DNA of 6,785 bases from Pseudomonadota bacterium (GTDB taxonomy: Bacteria > Pseudomonadota > Gammaproteobacteria > Xanthomonadales > Marinicellaceae): positions 1-6,785 of the forward strand of contig QQUO01000059.1 in NCBI GenBank assembly GCA_008501575.1. Direction: 5' to 3'. Every line of letters begins with the position of its first letter. Position 1 is the stretch's first letter. Positions 1-6,765 of this stretch are shown here, in pieces. Below the pieces are notes generated by a model that saw only the letters and a list, made by a program, of their open reading frames with translations, was not told the origin of the DNA and made no database searches. The translations under genes were made by a program, and so were the position numbers.

Positions 1-690
1 ATGGTTAACAATGGCTGCACCGACACGACCGTCCCCGGTGATGATATTAACAACACCGTCCGGTAACTTGGCTTGTTGGCAGAGTTCAGCAAAATACAAG
101 GCAGTTAACGAGGTTTGTTCCGCCGGTTTTAATACCACGGTGTTGCCGGTGGCAATGGCCGGGGCAATTTTCCAGGCCAGCATCAACATCGGGAAATTCC
201 AGGGTATCACTTGACCAACCACCCCCAACGGCTCATGGTCCGGTAGTTCGCTGTCCAGTAATTGTGCCCAACCGGCGTGGTGGTAAAAATGACGGGCGGC
301 CAAAGGGATATCAATGTCACGGCTTTCCCGAATGGGCTTGCCGTTATCGAGGGATTCCAGAACCGATAAAATACGGGCATTTTTTTGGATTAAGCGGGCC
401 AGGGCATATAAATACTTGGCACGCTGATGGCCGCTTAAGGCTTGCCATTTGGGCGCCGCTTGTTCGGCCGCTTTAACGGCTTTATTAACCACGGTTTTAT
501 CGGCCTGGCTGATTTGTGCCAGCCGGTCTCCGCTGGCCGGATTAATGCTGTCAAAATGATTATTGCCTGTAAGCCATTTATTATTAATGAAATGACCAAA
601 GGGTGATTGTTGTAACCAGTCCTGGGCGGTGGTTTGACTTTCCGGTGCGCTGCCGTATTCCATGGTTTTTAATATCTCTTTTATATTCAT
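1..690 (-). CDS. Aldehyde dehydrogenase, N-terminal part (runs off the left edge)
   Basis: The minus-strand frame is open from an ATG at 690-688 to base 1, giving 230 residues without a stop; the C-terminal part lies outside the window. It is an NAD(P)-dependent aldehyde dehydrogenase oxidising an aldehyde to its acid. Seen directly: the PWNFP motif (residues 163-167) with the oxyanion-hole Asn165, and KPAEQTS (188-194) whose Lys188 and Glu191 match the cofactor-ribose contacts of ALDH2-type enzymes. A GDGRVG loop (219-224) fits the Rossmann glycine turn. The catalytic Cys and general-base Glu are not in view. The start MNIKEILKTMEYG fits an N-terminal signature I recall from ALDHs beside deoC; an ATG nine codons in (663) is the alternative. 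No convincing ribosome site is seen. It lies 19 bases after deoC, so it probably handles acetaldehyde made by DeoC. Family certain; substrate inferred. Confidence 0.95.
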   Translation of the reverse strand, partial: MNIKEILKTMEYGSAPESQTTAQDWLQQSPFGHFINNKWLTGNNHFDSINPASGDRLAQISQADKTVVNKAVKAAEQAAPKWQALSGHQRAKYLYALARLIQKNARILSVLESLDNGKPIRESRDIDIPLAARHFYHHAGWAQLLDSELPDHEPLGVVGQVIPWNFPMLMLAWKIAPAIATGNTVVLKPAEQTSLTALYFAELCQQAKLPDGVVNIITGDGRVGAAIVNH

Positions 691-709
691 AGTATTTTTA
701 ATCTAAGCA

Positions 710-1672
710 CTATCCCATGGCGTGACGATGGGCGGCTGAATAATGGCCGGTGACATGATGTTCCAACTGCCGCTCAATGTCGCCGAGCAAACTGGAGGCG
801 CCGAAACGGAATAACTCAGGTTCCAGCCAGTCATTACCAAGCTCTTCCTTCATCATGGATAAATAAACCAGGGCATCTTTGGCTTTGCTGATGCCGCCGG
901 CGGGTTTGTAACCGATCTGGTGGCCGGTTAAATCTAAATAATCACGGATTTGGCGAATCATGGTGAGCGACACCGGTAGGGTGGCGTTAACACTTTCTTT
1001 GCCGGTGGAAGTTTTTATAAAGTCGGCACCGGCCATCATGCACACCATCGAGGCTTTAGCAACGTTGCGTAAGGTCGCCAATTCGCCGGTGGCCAGAATG
1101 GTTTTTAAATGGGCCTGGCCGCAGGCATGGCGGTATTCTTTTACTTCATTGTACAAAGCTTGCCAGTTTTGCTGAAACACATGTTTTCGGGTAATGACCA
1201 CATCAATTTCATCAGCACCGGCGGCCACTGAAGCCGTAATCTCGGCGACTTTTAATTCATGGGGTGTTAAACCGGCGGGAAAACCGGTGGAGACAGCGGC
1301 CAAATGGATGCCTGTCCCTTGTAGGGCTTTATGTGCGGTGGCCAGCATATCATGGTAAACACAAACAGCGGCAGTGGTTAGTGTCATATCGCCAATACCC
1401 AAGGCATCTTTTAAATCCTGACGCAGTGGATTCCTGGCCTTGGCACACAATCGGCGAACCCGCTGTTCGGTGTCATCTCCGGCCAGGGTGGTTAAATCAA
1501 TTAATCCGATGGCCTTGATGAGCCAGGCCGCCTGATGATTTTTTTTGATGGAACGGCGGGCACCTAAGGTGGCGGCACGGCGTTCGGTGGCACTGGTGTT
1601 GGCTTGAATATTATTGATCCAATCAAAATTCAGTTCAGTGCCCGGGTTTCTTTTTATTTTGTTGTTTGTCAT
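710..1672 (-). CDS. deoC: Deoxyribose-phosphate aldolase, long DERA-like type
   Basis: This cytosolic class I aldolase cleaves 2-deoxy-D-ribose 5-phosphate to glyceraldehyde 3-phosphate and acetaldehyde, the last step of deoxynucleoside catabolism. The 320-residue TIM barrel carries the Schiff-base Lys220 in DFIKTSTGKE, the proton-relay Lys256 in GYKPAGG and Asp157 in DEIDVV, so the full catalytic set is present. IDLTTL (58-63) and AAVCVY (101-106) are also family motifs; Cys104 aligns with E. coli Cys47, the residue known to react with crotonaldehyde. Length, the NPG-type N-terminal extension and the segments HLKTILATGEL (188-198) and PELFRFGAS (285-293) resemble animal DERA far more than the 259-residue E. 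coli enzyme, and the E. coli C-terminal Tyr is missing. Its ATG overlaps the TetR stop as ATGA, implying translational coupling; no clear Shine-Dalgarno is seen. Stop is TAG. Confidence 0.96.
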   Translation of the reverse strand: MTNNKIKRNPGTELNFDWINNIQANTSATERRAATLGARRSIKKNHQAAWLIKAIGLIDLTTLAGDDTEQRVRRLCAKARNPLRQDLKDALGIGDMTLTTAAVCVYHDMLATAHKALQGTGIHLAAVSTGFPAGLTPHELKVAEITASVAAGADEIDVVITRKHVFQQNWQALYNEVKEYRHACGQAHLKTILATGELATLRNVAKASMVCMMAGADFIKTSTGKESVNATLPVSLTMIRQIRDYLDLTGHQIGYKPAGGISKAKDALVYLSMMKEELGNDWLEPELFRFGASSLLGDIERQLEHHVTGHYSAAHRHAMG

Positions 1673-2322
1673 GGTGTTATTTTATGGGGTTTTGCAAAAA
1701 CTTTAAAGCCGGCCGTAATAAAAGGGACCAGGCGATCATGGACTGCATATAAATCCGATGGCGGGCATAAGCCATCAGATAAATTATTAATTCGTTCGGT
1801 GCCGGAAAAGGTTAAGGTCAAGGCACCGGATAAAAAATGATAGCACCAGTAAAGATCTTGCGGCTGACTGTCGGGCATGGTTTGTTGAATCGCGGCAATA
1901 AATTTTTTCGCCAAAGGGTCAAAGTATTGGGTCATAATAATACCGCCCAGTTCCGGGTGGTTGTTAATTTGTGCGATGATGGCAAAATAATGTTTCCAAC
2001 CTTGCCCACCCTGGGTGGCGCGATTTAGTAAGGCGTGGGTAAAGGCATCGATGATTTCATGTAAGGGTGCCGGGTTGGGTTTTGCGCGGCGAATACAATC
2101 ATCCAACATGGCAATCCGTTCGCGGTTTAAGACTTCGGCACGGCGCAGCATCACGGCATTAAAAATATCCTTTTTCTTACCAAAATGGTAACTGGCCAAA
2201 GCCGGGTCAACATCGGCTTCGGTGGTGATTTGGCGGATCGATACGCCGTAGAAACCACGCGTTGCAAAGAGCTTTTCTGCGGCATTTAAGATGCGATCTT
2301 TGGTAGATGATTGTTTAGCCAT
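1669..2322 (-). CDS. TetR/AcrR-family transcriptional regulator
   Basis: A 217-residue one-component regulator, expected to bind DNA as a dimer and release it on binding a small ligand. The N-terminus has the standard TetR DNA-binding region: RILNAAEKLFATRGF (10-24), then the helix-turn-helix of roughly residues 28-47 ending in SYHFGKKKDIF. The ligand-binding half ends in a pattern (YHFLSGALTLTFSG, then LVPFITAGF near the C-terminus) that resembles PsrA-like TetR proteins, some of which sense acyl compounds; that resemblance is by eye. The ATG at 2322 is preferred because the TetR fold begins right after it; a TTG at 2343 would add seven residues with no ribosome site. First gene of the operon with deoC and ALDH, so probably autoregulatory, and placed to control the divergent receptor and hydrolase genes as well. 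The ligand cannot be read from sequence. Confidence 0.93.
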   Translation of the reverse strand: MAKQSSTKDRILNAAEKLFATRGFYGVSIRQITTEADVDPALASYHFGKKKDIFNAVMLRRAEVLNRERIAMLDDCIRRAKPNPAPLHEIIDAFTHALLNRATQGGQGWKHYFAIIAQINNHPELGGIIMTQYFDPLAKKFIAAIQQTMPDSQPQDLYWCYHFLSGALTLTFSGTERINNLSDGLCPPSDLYAVHDRLVPFITAGFKVFAKPHKITP

Positions 2323-2351
2323 GCGATTACAGGGGTGACTCAATAAATCGA

Positions 2352-2363
2352 AAAATGCATTTT
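2352..2363. promoter_or_regulatory. Perfect 12-bp palindrome, candidate operator
   Basis: AAAATGCATTTT reads identically on both strands. It lies 30 bases upstream of the regulator ATG and overlaps a possible -10 (TAAAAT, minus strand), where an autorepressing TetR protein could act. The flanking bases do not extend the symmetry, and a short AT-rich palindrome can occur by chance, so this is only a candidate. Confidence 0.35.
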
Positions 2364-2367
2364 AGCA

Positions 2368-2377
2368 CGCTTAAGCG
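2368..2377. promoter_or_regulatory. Perfect 10-bp palindrome, candidate operator
   Basis: CGCTTAAGCG is perfectly self-complementary and sits four bases from the AAAATGCATTTT palindrome, with centres 15 bases apart. Either or both could form a TetR-family operator. The symmetry extends only imperfectly on either side. Confidence 0.3.
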
Positions 2378-2405
2378 GGTGATTAGCGGTTGAATAATTA
2401 AACAC

Positions 2406-2432
2406 TTGTTGAAAAAAGTTAAATATTTGTTG
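2406..2432 (+). repeat. TTGTTG direct repeats 21 bp apart at the promoter
   Basis: TTGTTG occurs at 2406-2411 and again at 2427-2432, exactly 21 bases apart, or about two helical turns. The first copy overlaps the proposed -35 and the second abuts the -10, so a protein bound to both would occupy one face of the promoter. The repeats are short and may be chance in an AT-rich region. Confidence 0.35.
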
Positions 2433-2438
2433 TATTAT
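2409..2438 (+). promoter_or_regulatory. Sigma70-type promoter for the receptor gene
   Basis: TTGAAA (2409-2414) as -35 and TATTAT (2433-2438) as -10 are separated by 18 bases. Transcription would start near 2444-2446 and leave a leader of about 30 bases. This position also argues against starting translation at the in-frame TTG at 2406, which would lie inside the promoter. Confidence 0.6.
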
Positions 2439-2462
2439 AGGGATTGGACAATTTATTTTTAT

Positions 2463-2467
2463 GGGGA
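2463..2467 (+). promoter_or_regulatory. Ribosome binding site that sets the receptor start
   Basis: GGGGA lies seven bases before the ATG at 2475, the codon followed directly by a typical signal peptide. It supports 2475 rather than the in-frame TTG at 2406. Confidence 0.7.
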
Positions 2468-2474
2468 CACCATT

Positions 2475-4715
2475 ATGAAACAGTCAAAATTAAGCAAAGC
2501 CGTGAGCCAAATTTTAATGGCATCGGTTTTGGGTTTAGGTATCAGCAGTGTGGCACTGGCCCAATCTGATGCCGAGGCCAATGAGCAAGAACAATCCGAC
2601 ACCCTGGCCTTAGATGACGTTAAAGTCACCGCACGACGTACCGAAGAGTCAGCCCAAGATGTGCCGGTGGCGGTCACTAATTTTAGCCGTGAAGACTTAC
2701 AAGATGCCCAAGCGGATAATTTAGATGCGTTAAAAGGCGCGGTGCCCAATATGAATTTGGTGCAAGGTCGTGGCTCAGCATCCAGTGCCAATATTTATAT
2801 CCGTGGTATTGGTCAGCCTGACGCATTACAAACATTTGATCCGGGTGTTGGGATTTACGTGGACGGTGTTTATATGTCACGTATTCAAGGTGCTTTATTG
2901 AGTTTGTATGACGTTGACCGTATTGAGGTTCTGCGTGGACCACAGGGTACTTTGTATGGCAAAAACACCATTGGTGGTGCCGTTAATGTCATTACCCGAA
3001 AGCCATCTGAAGTCTTTGGCGGTGAGTTTGAATTACTTTATGGCGATTACAGCAAAACTTCCGGTAGTGCCTATTTAACCGGTGCCATCAGTGAAAACAC
3101 CAACATGAGTTTTTCCTCTGTTTACACCTTGGATAATGGCTATGTCACCGACCCCTTAACCGGTCAACATTATAATGACCGTGACAACACGGCAGCCCGG
3201 GTGATTATTGATTCTAACCCCACTTCACAATTAAACTGGACTTTATCCTTTGATTACACCGATCAGGAAAATGCCTTGACTTTAGGTCGTGCCGAAGCAC
3301 CATTGGTTGCTGTTGATTTTGCTGATTTGGCCAATCCGGTGCTGTTATATCTGCCGGAAACCGGGGAATATAACTTTCAAGGGCGTTCCTCATTTACCAA
3401 TGACGAGAACCAGGAACTTCGCCATTATGGAATCAGCTTCAATGTTGATTATATGATGAATGAAGCGTGGACCTTTAAATCAATCACCGCTTACCGTGAT
3501 TTGCAGTCGAACTCGTTTATTGACATTGATGCCACTGTGTTGGAGTTGGGTGATGTTTTTGTGGGTGTTGATCAGGACCAAATGAGTCAGGAATTCCAGT
3601 TCTTGTATGATAATAATTCAGGCTTTAATGCGGTCATGGGTTTGTATTACATGAAAGAAGATGTGCCATCTCATCAGGAAGCCTATGCCGATGATTTCTT
3701 GCGTTTTGCCGGTGTGCCTTTGGATTTCTTAAGAACCATTGACGATGATTTAGAAACCACCTCTTATGCTTTGTTTGCTCAGGGTAATTGGACCCTGTCC
3801 GATCGCTGGGGTTTAACCGCAGGTGTGCGTTACTCGAAAGATAAAAAAGATTATTTCCGCACCACCACCACCGTCTCGGCGGCCGGACCATTTCTGGATG
3901 GTACCTTTGCTTTTGCAGATTCCAATTCCTGGGATGATGTAACCCCTCATGTGTCGGTTGATTACAGTATCAATGACGAGCACATGCTTTATGCCAGTGT
4001 TTCAAAAGGCTTTAAATCCGGTGGTTTTAATGGTCGAGCCAACAGTGAGTCAGCGGTGAGTTCATTTGATCCGGAAACAGTTTGGACCTATGAAATCGGT
4101 GGTAAATCCATGTTTATGAACAACCGAATGCGTGCCAACTGGGCAATCTTTAGCAGTGATTATGAAGATTTCCAGGCCCGTGTTGCTGAGGACATTTCCA
4201 GCTTCCCGGTGATTAATGCCGCAGAATTAGACATCAAAGGTGCCGAACTTGAGATGACCTATCTGTTATCTGCCGGAACCACTGTTTATACCTCTTTGGG
4301 TTATTTGGATGCGGATTATAAAGAATTCTTTGATTTCCGCTATCCCGACCAAGACCGCTCTCAAGACATTCCACCATTTTCACCGGAATGGACTTTCCGT
4401 GTCGGCTTTAACCACAGCATGTATTTAGATGGTGGTGCCACATTACGTATGGGCGCGAACGCCAGCTTCACTGATGACATGTATTTGTCGGTGGATAACC
4501 GTGATGTCTTGTCGCAAGATCAATACTGGTTAACCAATGCCTATGTGGCCTATGATTTTGCCAATCCAAAATGGTCAATTCGTGCCGGTGGTAAAAACTT
4601 AACCGATGAAGTCTATAAGGTCGATGCGCAAGAATTTGCCAGTGTGGGTAATATCCAAACGGCTTACTATGGCGCACCCCGCACCTGGTATGTGGCTTTA
4701 AATTACCGGTTTTAA
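2475..4715 (+). CDS. TonB-dependent outer-membrane receptor
   Basis: A 746-residue energised outer-membrane transporter, importing a ligand with the help of TonB-ExbB-ExbD. Residues 1-29 form a Sec signal peptide (basic MKQSKLSK, hydrophobic core, VALA before QSD). A TonB-box-like stretch, LDDVKVTA (46-53), precedes the plug domain of about residues 57-175, which has the usual IYIRGIG, GIYVDGVY and RGPQGTLYGKNTIGG motifs. The remainder is rich in alternating aromatic and polar residues, as in a 22-strand barrel, with NLTDEVY near the end and a terminal Phe in NYRF, the usual BAM-recognised C-terminus. Length is normal and no frameshift is seen. The ligand cannot be told from sequence. The 3HB-oligomer hydrolase 85 bases downstream suggests 3-hydroxybutyrate oligomers or a related ester, though siderophore uptake is the commonest role for the fold. 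Family certain, substrate inferred. Confidence 0.96.
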   Translation: MKQSKLSKAVSQILMASVLGLGISSVALAQSDAEANEQEQSDTLALDDVKVTARRTEESAQDVPVAVTNFSREDLQDAQADNLDALKGAVPNMNLVQGRGSASSANIYIRGIGQPDALQTFDPGVGIYVDGVYMSRIQGALLSLYDVDRIEVLRGPQGTLYGKNTIGGAVNVITRKPSEVFGGEFELLYGDYSKTSGSAYLTGAISENTNMSFSSVYTLDNGYVTDPLTGQHYNDRDNTAARVIIDSNPTSQLNWTLSFDYTDQENALTLGRAEAPLVAVDFADLANPVLLYLPETGEYNFQGRSSFTNDENQELRHYGISFNVDYMMNEAWTFKSITAYRDLQSNSFIDIDATVLELGDVFVGVDQDQMSQEFQFLYDNNSGFNAVMGLYYMKEDVPSHQEAYADDFLRFAGVPLDFLRTIDDDLETTSYALFAQGNWTLSDRWGLTAGVRYSKDKKDYFRTTTTVSAAGPFLDGTFAFADSNSWDDVTPHVSVDYSINDEHMLYASVSKGFKSGGFNGRANSESAVSSFDPETVWTYEIGGKSMFMNNRMRANWAIFSSDYEDFQARVAEDISSFPVINAAELDIKGAELEMTYLLSAGTTVYTSLGYLDADYKEFFDFRYPDQDRSQDIPPFSPEWTFRVGFNHSMYLDGGATLRMGANASFTDDMYLSVDNRDVLSQDQYWLTNAYVAYDFANPKWSIRAGGKNLTDEVYKVDAQEFASVGNIQTAYYGAPRTWYVALNYRF

Positions 4716-4739
4716 AAACAACGGATAATTGTTCCTCTC

Positions 4740-4780
4740 TTGGGCGCCGTTTAGGTTTCAGCGGCGTCCAATTCTTTTCA
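4740..4780 (+). terminator. Hairpin with T-rich tail: terminator or attenuator
   Basis: Bases 4740-4751 (TTGGGCGCCGTT) pair with 4760-4771 (AGCGGCGTCCAA) in a 12-bp stem containing two G-U pairs, around an 8-base loop. TTCTTTTC (4772-4779) follows immediately. The form fits an intrinsic terminator with an interrupted T tract. Only 29 bases separate it from the next start codon, leaving no room for a separate promoter, so partial read-through into the hydrolase gene is likely. Confidence 0.65.
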
Positions 4781-4786
4781 ATCTCT

Positions 4787-4792
4787 AAGGGG
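4787..4792 (+). promoter_or_regulatory. Ribosome binding site that sets the hydrolase start
   Basis: AAGGGG lies eight bases before the ATG at 4801. The in-frame GTG at 4792 overlaps this site and so cannot use it, which favours 4801. Confidence 0.75.
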
Positions 4793-4800
4793 TGTCCATC

Positions 4801-6765
4801 ATGATAATTCGGGGTCTTTTATTCTTTGCAATAATGTTGCTGACGGCTTGTCAATCGACCGTTAAAAATACCACTGGTTCAATGACGGATGTGTCGCAGG
4901 ACAAACCTCTTTATCTTAAAAAAGCCCATTATGATGGTCATACTGATGACTTACTGACAGCCGGGTTATCGCTGACTGATCTGCGTGCGCCCCAGGGGCC
5001 TGCATTGAGCGACAAGCCCACAGCCGCTGAATTAAGGCGGTCGGCTTTTTACCATCAGTTTAAAGCTTTGAACGATGTCACGGATGCCGGTGGTTTTGGT
5101 CGTTTGTATGGTTTAAAAGACCAGACAACAGCTGTACCCGGAACCGAATACTGGCAACAGCGCCGTGTCGCTGATAATGCCTATCATACGATTGTGGTAC
5201 AGATCCCCGATTCCTTCGAACCTGCAAACCCCTGTATGCTGGTGGCGCCTTCCAGTGGTTCGCGCCATGTGTTGGGCTCAGTGGCCACCACCGGTACCTG
5301 GGGTTTATTACACAATTGTGCGGTGGTTTATACCGATAAAGGCACCGGTACCCAGATGGCTTTACGCGGTGAGCAGGTTTATGCCATCGATGGCACTTTG
5401 GTGGATGCCGATCACCCTTTGGCGGAAGCCACCCGATTGCCGGAAGCGAATGGCTTACAAGTGATTCAAAAACAAGCTTTTTCGGGTGTTCATCCGGAGC
5501 AGTACTGGGGCGAGTATGTCTTGGATGCGACCCGTTATGGCCTGGCATTAATCGCTGCAGAAGTGGACAGTCGGTTAAACAGTGATAACGTCACAGTCAT
5601 TGCTGCCAGTATATCCAATGGTGGTGGTGCGGTGATTCGTGCCGCTGAAATTGACAAAGAACAACTGATTGATGCGGTGGTTGCCGCTGAGCCACAGTTG
5701 AATTTGGATTACCACTATCGAATTAAGAAAGGTGCTGAAGGCCGGAATATCAAAACCCAAAGTCTGATTGAATTGGGCACTTTGTTGGGCGTTTACGAAC
5801 CTTGTGCGGCTTTGCACCCGACACTCAATGAAGCCCCTTTTAAAGCCAATACAGCTTTGATTCAACCCTGGTTAATGCAACGTTGTCTGGTGCTACAAAC
5901 ATCCGGTTTACTGCCGGCGGATGCCACTGATTTACCGGCCGCGGCAATGGCTCAGTTGTTACAAGCAGGAATCACCCAAGAAGCCATGTCGATGGCGCAA
6001 ATTAACACCTTAAGCCATATGTGGGCCAGTATTGGCCATACCTATGTCAACAGTTATCTGCAAACCAAACCGGCTGATCAATTGTGTGGTGTGGTGTTTT
6101 CCGGCATGAGTCAGATGGGCCAAGCCCGCGAATTAACAACGGATGAAATTCTCACCATGTTCGCCAAAGGCAATGGCATTGCCCCGGCGAATGGTATTGA
6201 GGTGGCCGGCATCAGCGCCAACGGTGAGCCGGATAAACGCCTCATGATGCACCCCAATTATGGCTTTGATTCACAGCGGTGTTTTTATGAAAAGGCCCGT
6301 TCTGCGGAAATGAAAAGTGCTATTGAAGCGATTCAAATGGCGGGTGATTTACAGCAAACCCCAACCCTCATTTTACACGGCACGGCGGATGGCACAGTGG
6401 CCATTAACCACGCCTCGCGGGCTTATTTTACAAAAAACCAAAGTGCCCGAAATGCCAATAACAACCTGCGCCTTTATGAAATCAAGAACGTACAACATTT
6501 TGATGCATTCTTAGCTTACCCGGGCTTCAATGCCCAGTTTGTGCCCATGCATCCTTATCTTGAACAGGCTTTGGACATTATGTGGCAGCACTTAACCCAA
6601 AAAACACCCTTACCGCCCAGTCAATATGTGGCAACTCACAGGCGTTTCGTCGAAGACAATGAGTTAATGCCATTATCGGCAGAAAATATCCCGGCGATTG
6701 AGTCACATCCTGAACGATTAATTAAGGCTCAAAACAATGTTCTGGAGTACATTAATCATGACTAA
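4801..6765 (+). CDS. 3-hydroxybutyrate oligomer hydrolase, predicted lipoprotein
   Basis: A 654-residue serine esterase expected to hydrolyse D-3-hydroxybutyrate oligomers, products of PHB depolymerase, to monomers (EC 3.1.1.22). Recognised by eye from family-typical segments: NPCMLVAPSSGSR (143-155), YTDKGTG (177-183) and the nucleophile elbow SISNGGG (270-276), where Ser272 is the probable nucleophile. HGTADGT (526-532) supplies the probable acid Asp530 and NVQHFDAF (563-570) the probable base His566, so an alpha/beta-hydrolase triad is complete. The protein begins with a lipoprotein signal: MIIRGLLFFAIMLLTAC, lipobox LTAC with Cys17, then Gln18 (no Asp at +2), predicting the outer membrane. 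Such enzymes are known as extracellular or cytoplasmic; a lipid anchor places this one in the envelope beside the receptor. Length is near family size (about 690-720 in Ralstonia-type enzymes, from memory). The names phaY or phaZ-type are used elsewhere; none is assigned here. Confidence 0.9.
   Translation: MIIRGLLFFAIMLLTACQSTVKNTTGSMTDVSQDKPLYLKKAHYDGHTDDLLTAGLSLTDLRAPQGPALSDKPTAAELRRSAFYHQFKALNDVTDAGGFGRLYGLKDQTTAVPGTEYWQQRRVADNAYHTIVVQIPDSFEPANPCMLVAPSSGSRHVLGSVATTGTWGLLHNCAVVYTDKGTGTQMALRGEQVYAIDGTLVDADHPLAEATRLPEANGLQVIQKQAFSGVHPEQYWGEYVLDATRYGLALIAAEVDSRLNSDNVTVIAASISNGGGAVIRAAEIDKEQLIDAVVAAEPQLNLDYHYRIKKGAEGRNIKTQSLIELGTLLGVYEPCAALHPTLNEAPFKANTALIQPWLMQRCLVLQTSGLLPADATDLPAAAMAQLLQAGITQEAMSMAQINTLSHMWASIGHTYVNSYLQTKPADQLCGVVFSGMSQMGQARELTTDEILTMFAKGNGIAPANGIEVAGISANGEPDKRLMMHPNYGFDSQRCFYEKARSAEMKSAIEAIQMAGDLQQTPTLILHGTADGTVAINHASRAYFTKNQSARNANNNLRLYEIKNVQHFDAFLAYPGFNAQFVPMHPYLEQALDIMWQHLTQKTPLPPSQYVATHRRFVEDNELMPLSAENIPAIESHPERLIKAQNNVLEYINHD

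Larger units (their letters stand above)
2323..2474. promoter_or_regulatory. Divergent intergenic control region
   Basis: This AT-rich gap separates the leftward regulator operon from the rightward receptor gene and must hold both promoters. The rightward promoter, two palindromes and a direct-repeat pair are listed separately. For the leftward operon I see no good promoter: TAAAAT (2364-2359, minus) could be a -10 but lacks a fair -35 at normal spacing, and a perfect minus-strand TATAAT (2439-2434) overlaps the rightward -10 but also lacks a -35. Confidence 0.75.

Noticed and set aside
11..476. Two short plus-strand open frames (11-214 and 264-476)
   Set aside because: They lie antisense to the aldehyde dehydrogenase coding region, whose motifs are unmistakable.
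1604..2028. Plus-strand open frames opposite the deoC start and the regulator gene
   Set aside because: They are antisense to well-supported genes, have no ribosome sites and show no recognisable protein pattern.
2323..2343. TTG start adding seven residues to the TetR regulator
   Set aside because: No ribosome site, and the TetR domain begins normally just after the ATG at 2322.
2406..2474. In-frame TTG extension giving the TonB receptor 23 extra residues
   Set aside because: It lies within the proposed promoter, has no ribosome site, and would bury the signal peptide behind an unlikely leader; the ATG at 2475 has GGGGA at good spacing.
2461..2478. Five-codon upstream frame (MGTPL) whose TGA overlaps the receptor ATG
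   Set aside because: It has no ribosome site of its own and its start falls on the receptor's Shine-Dalgarno; most likely chance.
4792..4800. GTG start for the oligomer hydrolase
   Set aside because: It overlaps the AAGGGG ribosome site that serves the ATG at 4801, and the ATG gives a cleaner lipoprotein signal.
5078..5548. 156-codon open frame antisense to the oligomer hydrolase
   Set aside because: Its composition (rich in His, Pro, Arg and Trp) is that of a shadow frame, and the sense strand is a clear conserved enzyme.
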